Position numbers and translations under genes: made by a program. Under the pieces are notes generated by a model. It did not search any database and was not told the DNA's origin. It saw only the letters and a list, made by a program, of their open reading frames with translations. Below, one piece after another: positions 1-12,281 of a stretch of DNA of 64,000 bases. How positions within the stretch are numbered: position 1 is the first letter of the stretch; the number at the start of each line of letters is the position of its first letter. The stretch is from Cordilura impudica (taxonomy: Eukaryota > Arthropoda > Insecta > Diptera > Scathophagidae), in contig OY821519.1 in the NCBI GenBank assembly GCA_963682025.1, positions 144,832,394 through 144,896,393 of the forward strand. The letters run 5' to 3'.

Positions 1-2075
1 CCTAGAGATTTCTGAAAAAATCTCCTGGCATCACTAGTAGCTATTAAAAACCAATGTAAAAATTCACAAGACAACGCGACATAGACTTGCTTTCTTCAAA
101 AGCTTCCATAAGACTGAATGAAATTGTTGCTTACTTTACTCTTTGGTGAGTATTTTCGCTTTTGTTCGGCTGTATACATATAAGAAGCCGATTAGAGTTC
201 GGTTTACTCGTGCTGCTATGCATATGTTTGTGTGTTAACAGAAATATACGATATCCCAGTCATCATTTCGAAGATTGTTTTAACAAAAATAACTTTACTG
301 TATCTTCTTCGAGCACTTTTGATGATTAAAAACTGATTAATCACATGCGCTATTAGAAAAAGACCAGAAAATGATTTTTGCTTTCTCTTAAAAAGTGATT
401 TATAGAAAAATAACATTAAATAAGACTCAAAAATGAGTCGAAAATGATCAGAAAAGCGGATAAAAAGGACTCTAAAGAAGATTCGTGGATAAGGTAATAT
501 TTAATCCCAACAAAAGAATATTTTTGATCAGCAAAAGGGCGCATTTATGACTGTTTTAATAGCACATATGATTCAAAAAGATTCTACATGATCATTTATT
601 GCATAAAATGCTTACTGCGATTTTATTCACTATATGTAGAAACAGATTTTTTAAGTAAAACAAATCTGCACACAATTTCAATTCTATTTCGTTCACAATG
701 ATACGATCACTTTGTTTACTAGCTACCAGTAAAATAAGAAAATAGTATTATAATACAGCGTAATGATGAATTGTACTTCTCAATTAGTTTATTTTTAATC
801 TGCCATAAGAAGTTCGGTTTGGCTAAGAAAATCACGAATATATGTTTCCCAGTGCGAAGCTTCTTCATTGCACTTTGATTGAGTTGAGCACCGCGACTAT
901 TCATAATGTGAATAGCTCGTGTCTAAAATTTTTGGTAATTGGGAATGGCGTTTGTGTTAAGAAAAGCATAAACTCATGTTTCCCAGGGCAAGGCTCGATC
1001 ATTGCACATTGATTGAGCTGAGCTCCGCGGTTATTCTTAATGTGGATAACTCTTGAAACAAAATTTTGGGAATGGCGTTTGCCTCCGTCCCGACATTAAA
1101 TAACAAATTTTAAAAATTTATTGTAATTAACATCTGACAAAAAATAGAATTTTTCTAAACACCAATTTTTTTACAGGGTAAATAAATATTTTATGGTTTA
1201 CATACCTACTACTTTTGAATGCAAGCATGCAGGGTTTATACATGTACTAAAAATACAACTCTTAAAACCATACTATTTTTGCAACTCTAAAAATTTCAGA
1301 ATTTTGTATAAATAAAATAAAATACCGATTTATTTTAATATGCGCTTATTATGGATATACATATACAGAATAACTATATGAATATTATTTATAGTATTTT
1401 GTGATGTTATAAAAATCGCAGAATATTGATTTTATATAGTTTCTTTTATTAATTAATTAACTTAAATATTACACCAAAAAATATTGGTATTGATGAATTT
1501 TTATATTATTAACACAACGACCACAAAAACAACATGTACAGCTATGACAAAATACAAAATTTTGTAAAACAATATAGGAAAACGTCATATTTTTTTTTAC
1601 CTTTTCAGTGATTTCTCAGCACCTATGAAACCTATTGTCATGATTTAAAAACAGAAGCCTTCTCATGATATTAGTGAATCATTCTCACTAACAGCTAGCG
1701 CCCTATGTGTCCTATTGAGGGCGTTATCATGACAAGAACACATATTCAAATCATATTTTCTCAGGACTTTTTTCACTTCTTCGCTCAATTCTCGGGACCA
1801 GATTAACCGATTTAGACGATTTTAAATAGCAAACTTCTGAGGATGTTAGTGAATCATTTTTTGTACCAACGAGCACCCTAGCTACCCGATTGAAGCCGTC
1901 ATCGTGATTTCCACAGACGGACAGCCGGACAGACGGACATCGCTATATCAACTTCGCTTGTTATAAGGATCACAAATATATATATTTTATGGGGTCCAGA
2001 TTTTTTTTTTCTAATTAGTACAAACGGAATGACAAACTTATATATACCCTCTGCACACTGGAGCGATGGGTATAA
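1..2075 (-). repeat. Large interspersed repeat, copy 1 (left end outside window)
   Basis: This block recurs almost colinearly at 19976-22092, with scattered substitutions and small indels. Its right end carries the HINE-A type terminus (GGGTATA preceded by TATACCCTCTGCACACTGG) and a GACGGACAGCCGGACAGACG block near 1916-1940. It contains an internal direct duplication of about 125 bp (about 826-950 and 960-1075, marked by TTTCCCAG and TGGGAATGGCGTTTG). No conserved coding sequence is seen; the short ORFs are not shared between copies. It is probably a non-autonomous rolling-circle-like element or a mosaic ending in one. Confidence 0.7.
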
Positions 2076-2264
2076 AAACTATCATTAAGCCATGTTTCAG
2101 TAAGTACGATGATGTGTTGGTTTAAGTTAAAACTTTACATATATAAAGATGTGAGTTTATAAGATATTCCCATAAAAAAACAAAAACCTTACATGGACCT
2201 GTATTAAATTTGGATTGTTTCTGTTATTGATCGAAATGAATGAATGTTTTACAAATAGTTATCA

Positions 2265-2478
2265 TCGGTCCTATAGGTCGACCTATTCCGCATATAATAA
2301 TAACATCCGGTATGAACTTTTTAATACTGGTATGAACTTAACAATGACGCTCTAATTTGATTTATGCTCTTATTTTCTATATCCAATTAGTTGCAACTAA
2401 AAACTTTTTTGTAAACTAATGGTATAGTGTATCGTTTAGTTGATCTAGACCGACTATAATTTTCTTATTTGATTTTTT
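2265..2478 (+). repeat. HINE-B fragment (3' end)
   Basis: This is the 3' part of the short repeat family found complete at 61186-61973. It ends with the arm CTAGACCGACTA and then TAATTTTCTTA, as in the other copies, and includes the family phrase ATTTTCTATATCCAATTAG. The 5' end is missing. Confidence 0.6.
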
Positions 2479-4500
2479 TTTTAACAAAACTTTAACGACA
2501 GCTTTCAATCACTTCACCATTAAATCATTAATTTGTTTATAAAATATTCAAACCGAACAAAGCGCTCTTGTATAAGTTTTTTTTTTTGTTACAATATTAA
2601 AAAGTTTTTTTGTTCGTTCGTTTGTTAGTAGACTTCTCAGTTGACATCTATTAGGTTAATAGCCAGAAACATACCTTATTGCCCTGTAGCCTATTTAGTT
2701 CCTTGTTTGCCATAAAACTTTGTTGCTAAAGAAAAATAAAACCCAAATCCCTGCAAATAATTTATGTGATGTATGAGAATATAATTTCAAAGACGTGATC
2801 ATTTTATTAAAAATAAATACCCACAGCTTAAATAAAGCCAACAAAATAATAGAAGTTGATTGAAGTTTTAAATATTTCACTCAAAATAAATATTATGTTG
2901 TCAATTCTTTTTTAAAATGGGGGGCGAATGGTTGACAGTAGGATAATGTTTAAATGATGTGTGTCTGTTTTCTCTGGTATTCCCAAAAGAATTCTAAACT
3001 TTAATAAGACCAACCAGGATATGATTTTTTTCTACTAAATGGTCCTTGTAGATTTAAAATTCAAATATGTTATTGGTTTTTATCTTTGTATACTTGTTCC
3101 TAGCAGATTTCCTGGCTTATTTTGCTTATTTTGCCAGGGAAATCTATGAAAGCTGAAAGCATGGCAATAAAGTATCTTAGTAGTTTTTTTCTCTAAACTT
3201 TTTATTGTCGTAGTCATCAAGCACATTCAATCGCGATACTTAGCAATACATATGTCGTTGACATGTTTATAGTTCACATTTCTAATTTATGTAACATACG
3301 AGTTGCACAGACGTCACTTTGAAAGAATTAATTAATTGAATGGTATACTGGCTATATTTAGATTCATAATATTTATTAAAGCAGTAATTAAGGCATGCTA
3401 TTTAAACTTATATAAAAGTTAAAGTTTACGGAAGAAGGATGAAGTTCTGAATCGAAGCTATTTATAGACCCAGTGAAACTTTCAAACTCTTCACTTACAT
3501 CTTAATTTCAGCTCAAAGTCAATATTGATTTGGTGATATCGTTCCATTTAAATTGAAATCATTATAGACTAGCTGAAATCTCATGATCTTTTTACCATTT
3601 TGAAAGATCAGCAGGTATTGAACAATGATGACAATTTCATGATAATTATGTTTTCACGCCCTACTTACCTTATAAAAATGTCAAGAATACTATTCGACAG
3701 GTAACCAACACTACTAACCATTTTAATTTTCCTTTTGTTAAGAATATAAGTAGAGCTATATTTTAATAAAGAAACATGATGTTTCCAAATGTATTTAAAC
3801 CGTTCATTTTCAGCCTTTGATTTGGGTCATTGCAGAGGACAATTCCAATGAAAACTACAAACGTTTAAAGCTGTTGGAATTAGGGGTATGCGCGCAACAA
3901 AAATATGTTATCCTCTCACTGATCCAGTTAAGATCTGTGTTGCGGCAGAAGTGTGTTATTCTGAATCGCTTTATATTACACAGTTTTAGTGCACTAATAA
4001 CTCCCACTTTGAGTTCTAAAATGTATTAGGGGCTTCAGACAATGTGATAGAATTAATTAGTTAAACAATATTTAATGATGAAAATATAGTGGACTCACCA
4101 GAAATCAAAATTTTTTTGCTAATTTGAGGCGTGAAACTCGCATAATGATTTGAGGTGACATAGCGAATAATTTCCAAGCGCATAAAATATTTGGGATGCA
4201 CCCAAAAGCAAGAAAATGGAGTGCCATACGACTCGAAACCGAGTGTGGTCGAAATGTGATTCTGCATTAGTGATATCATGCCTAGTAAAATAAGTTAAAA
4301 CCATCATAGGTGAGTTGCGCCGAACACTGCAATTGAAAACATCAAATTTTGGAAAATTTAAATCAGTACTTCTCGTATCAACTTCAGGTAGTATCAATCC
4401 TTTTGCTCTAGTCTATAAATATTTCAAATATACATTTGAATACTAGCAATTAAATTAAAATATTTGTTAATAAATTAGAAAAAAAAAATGTTTGCAAAGT
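2479..4500. other. AT-rich stretch without recognised gene
   Basis: No supported coding region, RNA gene or element boundary was found. Short ORFs (for example 3817-4029) have no recognisable motif. The part from about 4060 may belong to the decayed Helitron that becomes recognisable at 4527, but I could not confirm this. Confidence 0.5.
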
Positions 4501-4526
4501 CTAATAATCATTAGTCTTGCAATAAA

Positions 4527-5390
4527 TTGAAAATGGTTCGACAAAGCGTCCCATTATCAGACGGGTCGGTAAAAAAGCAGCAACGATGCGATTTGCGTAT
4601 TTTTTCCATTGCTCTCCACGAAAAATACTCTACAGTTGTATATTTGGCAATACATCTGGAAAACGGAAAACGAGGGTATTTCAATTCAGAGAACTCAGCG
4701 GACAGAGCGGCACCACCATCATCGACAATCTTTTTCTGAAATGCTACGCTACTGCACATGGAAAGCATCATAGCAATCTTTCAGCGTCGGAAATAAACTG
4801 CATCAGTTGAAGAAATTTGTTTAATTCCAAAACTCTCAGTCCATACTACAATGTGCATCCAAATAACGACGATGCGAATGTTCATTGGCTTACGTTATTT
4901 TATGAACTGAGAACCATTAAGTGTCATCTTCTTCACCACATAAAATTCTCACATTGTTTGTTATTATCATATCAACATTTTTCCCTTCGAATCTGATCGA
5001 TTTGTGGGTCAAATATAAGGACGACGTGTCATAGGATGTTTTGCATCTTTTGCGTATGCCAATAAAGTCGTTTTTGGTAACAATATGACATCGAAAAATT
5101 AGCCGAAGCAGTTCGTACAAATGTTTCGCAAATGAAACAACAACAAAAGGCTGCGTTCGACTCATTGATAGATGCTGTAAACAATGGAACTGTTACAATT
5201 TAGTTCACTTCAAATCAAGGGGCACCTGCTTGTAGCATCGGCAAAAAGAGCGCAATGGCGAGGATTATACCGACTTTCAAATTGATCGTTTGAGGCGAAA
5301 GCACGGTGGCCGACAAGAGGTCACTGTAGGCGCTGGATAGAACGTTGAAAGATCTTCGTGAGAATAAAAACGTTTTTGGTTTATAGCTCA
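4527..5390 (+). pseudogene. Decayed Helitron RepHel helicase fragment
   Basis: Several short pieces in changing plus-strand frames resemble the helicase part of insect Helitron (PIF1-like) proteins. The first reads LAIHLENGKRGYF followed by a proline-rich PPSST stretch (about 4636-4735). A VHPNNDD-like phrase lies near 4853. A piece reading QQQKAAFDSLIDAVNNG (about 5135-5185) precedes where the Walker A loop should be. A final piece ends ALDRTLKDLRENKNVFG (about 5330-5382), which in the family lies just after the Walker B region. Walker A itself is not visible, and stops and frameshifts separate the pieces, so the protein is dead. Assignment is by remembered family motifs. Rolling-circle replication was the parent element's likely activity. 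Confidence 0.6.
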
Positions 5391-5929
5391 TAAGATACCT
5401 AAGTAGAATAGAATGTTGAACATGTTTTACATTTCCAGGTTTGGGCGAAAATTAAATACTTTTGAGTTATTATTTTTACACAATATACCATTGGTGTTCA
5501 CTATGTTTTTCAGTAGATCTACTTTTGTTTTATAAAAGCAATTACGATCGACTGAAATATATTATTAGTATATACTCGTAGGTGATAATAATATAAACAA
5601 AATCATTTTAAATTCATTTTATTATTTTATATATAAAAAATGCAACAAAACAAGTAACAAAGATTTAAATTTTTTTTGGAAGTACTTTTGCGTTCGATAT
5701 TCTGCATTGCATTCCATCAACTCATCAAATGTTCATCCGTTAAAGTAATATTAGTGAAAATTTGTTTGCATGGGTGACACCGACGATACTTGATGGAAAA
5801 TCGAAAAATTTAGATTTTGTCGGTGACACATATACAATCAAATTTTCACTAATACCACCATAACGCTTGATGCGAATTTGACAAGTGTATAGTGCCCTTA
5901 AGTTGTTGCGATGTTTTGATTTAATTATT

Positions 5930-6395
5930 ACACCACATACCCCTATTAGGTCAGGGTATAAAGACTTTGTACTGATGTTTGTAACTACGAAAAAAATTCG
6001 ACATAGATCCATTTTTTTTATACAGATCGACTCAGAATCATTTTCTGAGTCAATCTAGCAATGTCCGTCTGTCCGTCCGTCTGTGTGTCCATGTAAACTT
6101 TGTAATAAAACTATTGGTAGCATATGTGAACATATTTTGATGGAACTTTGTATGTAAGCTTCTGTATATGTTTTTGCACAAAAAGGTGACTTTGTCAAAT
6201 GTGGTCAGGATCAGTACATTTTTTGACCTAGTCTCCGATATGAACTTTTTCAAATCCGAAGGCAAAAAAAACTTGTCACTCTAACTTGATTCATGTTTAT
6301 TTTCTATATCTAATAGTTGGACCAAAGAGTATTTAAACGCATGGTAGAGGTTATCGTATAGTTGGTCTCGATCGACTATAATTTTCTTACCTTTT
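5930..6395 (+). repeat. HINE-B copy, partly deleted
   Basis: Contains GGGTATAAAGACTTTGT near the 5' end, the GTCCGTCTGTCCGTCCGTCT block (6064-6083) and the 3' end GATCGACTATAATTTTCTTAC. Diverged and shortened relative to the 61186-61973 copy. Non-coding; the ORFs overlapping it on the minus strand are incidental. Confidence 0.65.
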
Positions 6396-8433
6396 TTATA
6401 TATAAGTACAATTAAAACAATACTTTTTTTGCATTTCTCTTTCTGGATGTAAAATATGTCGAGAATGTTGTTTCAATATTTCAAGTGAATCGGAGCAAAC
6501 CTTAAGAAGATACAGCGTTTCCAGCGACTGGTCTCATACGGTATGTCATGTTTTAAAAAACTTTAAATCGATTTTCTCGCAAATAAATGTTCGAAGTCCG
6601 TGCACATCAAACTCAAAATCTACCTGACTGATTCTTTTCAAATTTTACACGCTGTAGCTACACATAAATCGTCAGGTAACCGTGGATAGTTTTTTTTTTT
6701 TTTATTTTCCAATTTCTTCCCCATTTTTTAACAACAAATTCCCGAAATTTTATAGCAAAAATCGTGTTTTTCACTTCAAAATGCTGCAAAAAAAAAAAAC
6801 ATGTCACCTTTTAAACGCATTTCGATTTTTTTATTTCACATAATCCCGTAACGAGTTATGATGTTCATCGCAAAACAACAACCCCTCTGGAGATCGCTGT
6901 CACGGACATTTTTATTAAAATTTTTAAATGAAAATTTTGTCAATGATTCTTCAAATGTTATGATATAACGTGTACGTGAAATATATAATCCAATATTATT
7001 CATATCTTCAAAAAAGAATTATGAAAATATGACTTTTTTTAACTATTAAAGCCTTACCCCCCCATAAGTTAACTACACGTACTTGATCTTACATTGATAA
7101 TGTTTTTTATTTACATAAACTTTATAATAATGATTTTTTTTTATTCTTTGTGGTTGTTAAAAAATTTGAATGAATTTTTGTGTTAGTTTTTGTTTTTTTT
7201 TTTGGCTATGTTATTCAATAAATAAAATGAAAATTGAAATGGAAAAAAAATTTGTTTCGTACTCTAATAGTTAAAAAAGTATTTTTGAAAAAATTTGCTT
7301 GTTCCGAACTGAAAATCTCATCATAAAAAGCAAGGAATTATTTGTGTTATAAGACGGAAGAAAAATTATTTTTTACTTATGTACATAATGACATATTCGG
7401 ATACGATCGACTTTAAATTATTATGCGATCGATCATATGGGCACAACGGCCCTATATAACCGTGAGGTAACGATGTTGGCAACTGCTTGACCTTAATCCA
7501 CCTTTTATTGTTCCAATAGATCAGAATCACTTCCTAACTTGATTTGGTATAGATTTTACTTCAATTTGATTTGTACTTATATACATATAAGTTTTTTTAG
7601 ACAGATAAAAAATTAATAATAATCAGCCCTGTTCTTGAAACGTTGTTATTTGAATAAGAGTGAATTTAAAATCACATGAAATTGCAATTTTGGGTTTCTT
7701 GAAACCACAAATTTTATTTATTTAATGGAAACATATGTTTGAGTTAAGAACCATATGTTTGAGTTAAGAACATATGTTATCTAGAAACCGAGGAGCCATA
7801 TGGTTCTTTATTCAGTTTCACAAAAAACTTTTAAGTATTTTGTGCATCTTTTTTCTTAAGTTTATAGAAAAGTATAAAGAAAAATATTTTCTTTTAAAAT
7901 AACAACTTATTTTTACATTTAATTGTTTTTGTTCTTCAATTTCATTCAATTAAAATGACTTTTCTATTTTTAAAAAGTTAGGCATCACCAAAAAAAATTC
8001 GATATTCAAATAAATTGGATTTGACTGGCATCACTACTGTTTCGAACATATACAAAAAAATATAAATATATGATTTGATGAAAAATTTTTTTTTTAATTC
8101 CTTTATTTGCAATAATTAGTGCATAAAGAATCTATGTTATAATTGAAAAAATTATAATGGAAAATAATTTGTGTAAATAAAAAGTTTTTATTATATTTAG
8201 TTATAGAACAGCATCGTCGCAAAATGTGTGTTTTATTAACATCGACCACTTATTACGAGTTTTTTTTTTTTTTTTAAATCAGCGCAAAATGTAGACGTTT
8301 TTTAAAATCGTTTTTTTTTTTTTCATAAAATTAATGTCTAATTTTTTAAAATAATGACAAGGTTCAATAAAAAACATGTTAGAGTTTAAATATCAATTAG
8401 TTTTTTTTATCTCTTAAGACCTGCTTAGTAGAA
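6396..8433. other. AT-rich unassigned stretch
   Basis: No gene or RNA is seen. Notable points are homopolymer runs and a short tandem of ATATGTTTGAGTTAAGAAC around 7730-7770. The phrase CCCTGTTCTTGAAAC (7627-7641) recurs in inverted orientation at 22234-22248, which hints at the end of a small DNA element. Confidence 0.5.
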
Positions 8434-8825
8434 ACAAGTAAGAGTGTTAAATTCGGCTATGCCGAATCTTTGATACCCTCCACCTGGGTTTTACGTTTAC
8501 ATTAATATCTGGACTTCTTGCACTATTTGTAACAAATGTATATAAAATATTAGAATATGTAAACACTTTGATAAACGTATTACTGAATTATTACAACAAA
8601 TGACACCCGATTTATTCCATTTTAAATACTAACCTGACCCAGATAATTACTAACAATATTAAGTTTAACCAGGTAAATGGTTTATTTTGTAATTTTCTTT
8701 TTAATTTAAATTTTTTAATATAAAGGTGCATTTTATTTTTTACAATCCTTTTCAATTTTCCAGACCTATTAGTATAGGGCACATTTGTGAGTCCGCATAG
8801 ATCAACTTTCAACTCTTACTTGTTT
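8434..8825. repeat. Repeat unit with inverted AACAAGTAAGAGT ends
   Basis: The left end carries the HINE-A 3' terminus: AACAAGTAAGAGTG, the hairpin ATTCGGC-TAT-GCCGAAT, then GATACCCTCCACC. About 390 bp later the same terminal word appears inverted (AACTCTTACTTGTTTTC, 8808-8824). Between them the sequence does not match the other HINE-A copies. It is either a short derivative or two truncated ends brought together. Confidence 0.55.
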
Positions 8826-9186
8826 TCATTGTATTAAATCTAACTTTGTGTCTTTAAATTAATTAAGATAATTAAGATGAAAATATTTAACAAATTGTTT
8901 TTTTTTTAGTTAATATCTGAACATTTTACTGATACAAGGCAAAACTAAAAATGCCAAAAATTTCAGTCAAAACTATTTTAAATGTATTTGTTAAATATCA
9001 CATAATTTTTTTCAATTTTAAACTTTAAAGTCTTTTTAAGTCTGGTAATAACTCTATAATATGAAGGAAGTAAATATGTGGATTCTTTAATAACAATGAC
9101 AAGTATAAAACTCTTTTTTGTGCATTACATTAAAATATTATAAATTTGAACATAATTAATTTTAGAAACATAATTAATTTTAGAAA

Positions 9187-9420
9187 AATGTCCGATTCGT
9201 TTTTCGATGATGCTGAAAACACATCAAAGATATACAGAACATAAAGATTTTGCTTCAGTTATTTGAGAGACGAGAAGCTAATGGATGGCTGGAGCAGGTC
9301 AAAGGTGACGACTATAAATGCGGATGCAAGGCTTTTGAAAATATATTAAAATGCGATAAATCAGATCTCAGTATACATGCTTATAGCCACTGTTATAAAA
9401 AAATCTTTTAAAACCAACAG
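9187..9420 (+). pseudogene. BED-type zinc-finger fragment of a hAT-like protein
   Basis: One frame reads GWLEQVKGDDYKCGC (from about 9279), then a third Cys in LKCDKSDLSIHA, then H. The W...C-x-C...C...H...H order with KSDL(x)HA spacing resembles the N-terminal BED zinc finger of hAT transposases and related insect DNA-binding proteins. An upstream stretch beginning MSDSFFDD is interrupted by a stop (TAA at about 9242). The fragment ends abruptly at 9418, where a separate hAT element begins. Only the zinc finger survives, so I infer a truncated, non-functional gene. Confidence 0.45.
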
Positions 9421-10620
9421 TATTGCCATAATTCGAAATTGTAAAGATGCTAAATTGCAAAAAAAGATGCTTAAACGTACTGGAATCTAAAAAAAAGATG
9501 CTAAATTTTTTTCAAATTTCATTACCTTTATATTGAAAAATTATATACTTATTAATAATTCTTTGATTTTTAAATCGAAAAATTAATATAAAACATATGT
9601 TTCGATTTATATTTTTTAAATTTTAATTAAAATTATTTTGGATTTCATCTGAAATTTTTTTTAACATCAAATTGAGTTTATTTTAAACTAAAATTAAATA
9701 TTTTTAATTTTAGAGGGATTTTTTTTCCATTTAAAATATAACAGAAATTACATTATCAAAAGATACGATTATATTAGAATAATTGATTTATGGAATCTAA
9801 TATTTCTGTGATGTCTTCATCTTCAAGTTCTTCTTGGCTCTGATATTTTTCTGACGATCGACTTTTATCAACGACATCGCTCGGTATATTGTAAGTGTGA
9901 CAGCACCGATTTTTCAATTTCAATCCTTCTTTTATACGTATTACAGAACATAACAACTCGAATTTTATTCTGTTCGAAGTTTGCTTTTAACTAAAGCCAT
10001 TAAACTAACCAAACGTTCAGATTCGGCTTTTGAGAAAGACAAAACTAATATAGACACTACAAATATTGATAACTCCTTAAATGGATTTTCGCCAATAGAA
10101 TTTTTCAATCCATAAAGAGGTTGTATTCAGTGTTGTATCCAAGTTTTGTTCTGTGATATAACTCCATTGGATTTGATTTTTTTCTGTTTCAGATGATATA
10201 AATTTAAACTCTTCTAATATATTGGTTATCTGTTCTTTTACCCGATTTAATGTGTTTTGTATTGAAAATTTTGGCATTTTTTTAATACAATAATATTTTT
10301 TGGCAATCGACTTTCTAATTCATTAAAAACTGTTGTTGGTGTTTACATTCTTCTATTTTAAAATGTTTTGTTATATTTGTTGGAAGAAACGGGCAGAGTG
10401 GTAAAAGGAGTAGTACACAAAATTACTGTACTACACTTTGAGAAATTAAAACATATCAATACCATTAAAATTATATATTCAAAAATAATGAAAAAAAAAA
10501 TATCAAAAAAAGATGCTAAAAGCAACTTTTTATTAATAAAAGATTCTAAGTTAGCATCTAGCATCTTTTGATAAATTGTGGATGCTAAACGACAAAAAAA
10601 AAATGCTAAATCTAGCAACT
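9418..10620 (-). mobile_element. Internally deleted hAT element
   Basis: Starts CAGTATTGCCA and ends ...CTAGCAACT, close to inverted termini of the CAGTGTTGCTA type seen in hAT elements. Both subterminal zones carry repeats of AAGATGCTAAA (9448-9520 and 10500-10610), like transposase-binding repeats. The interior encodes a broken transposase C-terminus on the minus strand. The right end abuts HINE-A copy 1 directly, so the last bases of the element may be lost. No clear 8-bp TSD is visible. Confidence 0.55.
9777..10300 (-). pseudogene. hAT transposase C-terminal fragment
   Basis: Minus-strand frames read GENPFKELS, then SFSKAESERLVSLMALVKS (about 10080-9995), then IRIKEGLKLKNRCCHTYNI (about 9940-9884). 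The S-x-AE-x-ER...K-x-K order is the hallmark of the hAT C-terminal dimerisation domain, and the I-R-x-GL...CC end is common in one insect hAT group. At least one stop follows LRTE, and another lies after WRKSI. The catalytic region is absent. It sits inside the deleted hAT element and was presumably its transposase gene. Confidence 0.6.
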
Positions 10621-11484
10621 AACAAGTAAGAGTGTTAAATTCGGCTGTGCCGAATCTTTGATACCCTCCACCTCGGTTTGAGTCTTGATAATAAATGTAA
10701 ATGAAAAAGTAAACAATTTGTTAAACTTAATACCAAATTATTTCAGCAAATTCTTTGGGTTGGTTTTCTTCTTTTCTATTATTTCGGATTTATTTCGGTG
10801 TTTGCTTTTTGGTCATCGTGGTTGCTGATCGGCATGCATTTTGGTTATATACCTATATGCATGCGTTTCCGGTTATATGACATAACTTCTCGTTTAATTT
10901 AGTTTTTGCTAATTAAATAGCTCGCCCTAACCTCCATTGCAAAGGTAATGGTTGTGTAGAGTGGCTATATGCATTAAATCGTGCTAATTGGAGATGGCTG
11001 TATAGTTTCTTTTAACTGGCCAAATATTTCTTCATTGTGGCCATATAGGTCGGATGGAGTAACAAAATAATAACCAAAAAAAAAAGCTCTCTCAACTTTT
11101 TTTTAAAATATTGCCATATTTTGAAAACATAGAGAATAAATTTATAATAATAAATAATCAAATTAGGGATGAAAAACGCAAAAAACGAAAAGTCCCAAAC
11201 ATTTTAAATAAAATAATTTAATGTTATCTTTATTTTCTGAAAAACTTCAAATTTTCATCCAAAAAAAATTGTGAAAATTTATATATAAAAAATAACATTC
11301 TCATAAAATTACGTTTACTTATGTAACAATTTTTATGTTAGCAATTCTTAAATATCATTTGAGGTTTTCTTAAATTCATTGAATTTAAATTAATATCGAC
11401 AAATCTGTTTTTCTATTTATTTAAATTGTAAAGGAGTGGCATCTCTGTCAAAATAAGCGAAATACACAAAGAATAGAAAAAAAC

Positions 11485-12281
11485 CAAGGTTCAGAAAATA
11501 CACACATGAAACACACAATGTTCTGTTCAAAAGCAGCCAACACATATCTTTATTTTCATATCAATTATGTGCGTTTCTAAATTTTCTACGGTGCCCAACA
11601 CAACCATGACTGTGTTCGTTTTAATATTTCGTTATTTACACGAACATTTTTGTATCACATACTTTTTGTATCAATCACACATAAAGCACACATTTCTGAG
11701 TGTTGCTTTATTTGAAGTTCATGTTCTGCTACGTGTACTGAAAAAACAAACAAAACATGTACAATAAACAGGTTCGAGTTCAGTTATATTTTAAGTCGTG
11801 TTGTGGCTCGTGTAGTAAGAAAAAACAGAACATGTACAATAAACAGGTTCGAGTTCAGTTATATTTTAAGTCGTGTTTAAAATATAACTGAACTCGAACC
11901 TGTTTATTGTACATGTTGTGTTTTTTCTTACTACACGAGCCACAACACGACTTAAAATATAACTGAACTCGAACCTGTTTATTGTACATGTTTTGTTTGT
12001 TTTTTCAGTACACGTACCAGAACATGAACTTCAAATAAAGCAACACTCAAAAATGTGTGCTTTATGTGTGATTTAAACAAAAAGTACCTGATAGAAAAAT
12101 GTTCGTGTAAATAACGAAATAGTAAAACGAACACAGTCATGGTTGTGTTGGGCACCGAAGAAAATTTAAAAACAAACATAATTGATATGAAAATAAAAAT
12201 ATGTGCGTGTTGGTCTAAGTTATGTTTGTTTACATATATGTACGAGTTTTTTATTCAGTGTGTGTTTTTTTCTGAACTCTG
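11485..12281. mobile_element. Foldback hAT-type MITE with 8-bp TSD
   Basis: A 797-bp insertion inside HINE-A copy 1. It is almost wholly an inverted repeat centred near 11872: arms of about 390 bp run from CAAGGTTCAGAAAA to TCTGAACTCTG. It is flanked by AAAAAAAC (11477-11484 and 12282-12289), and copy 2 has a single AAAAAAAC at the matching place (within AATAGAAAAAAACAAATTAC near 32055), so this is a real 8-bp TSD. A 50-bp segment (about 11750-11800) is repeated at about 11830-11880 within the left arm. The mirror-image ORFs at 11567 and 11979 are consequences of the palindrome. Confidence 0.8.

Noticed and set aside
2695..3200. Short ORFs at 2695-2880 and 3817-4029 as host exons
   Set aside because: No recognisable domain, no splice-site support that keeps a longer frame, and low-complexity composition.
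11567..12179. Paired 66-residue ORFs as conserved small genes
   Set aside because: They are mirror images caused by the palindromic element, with no independent support.
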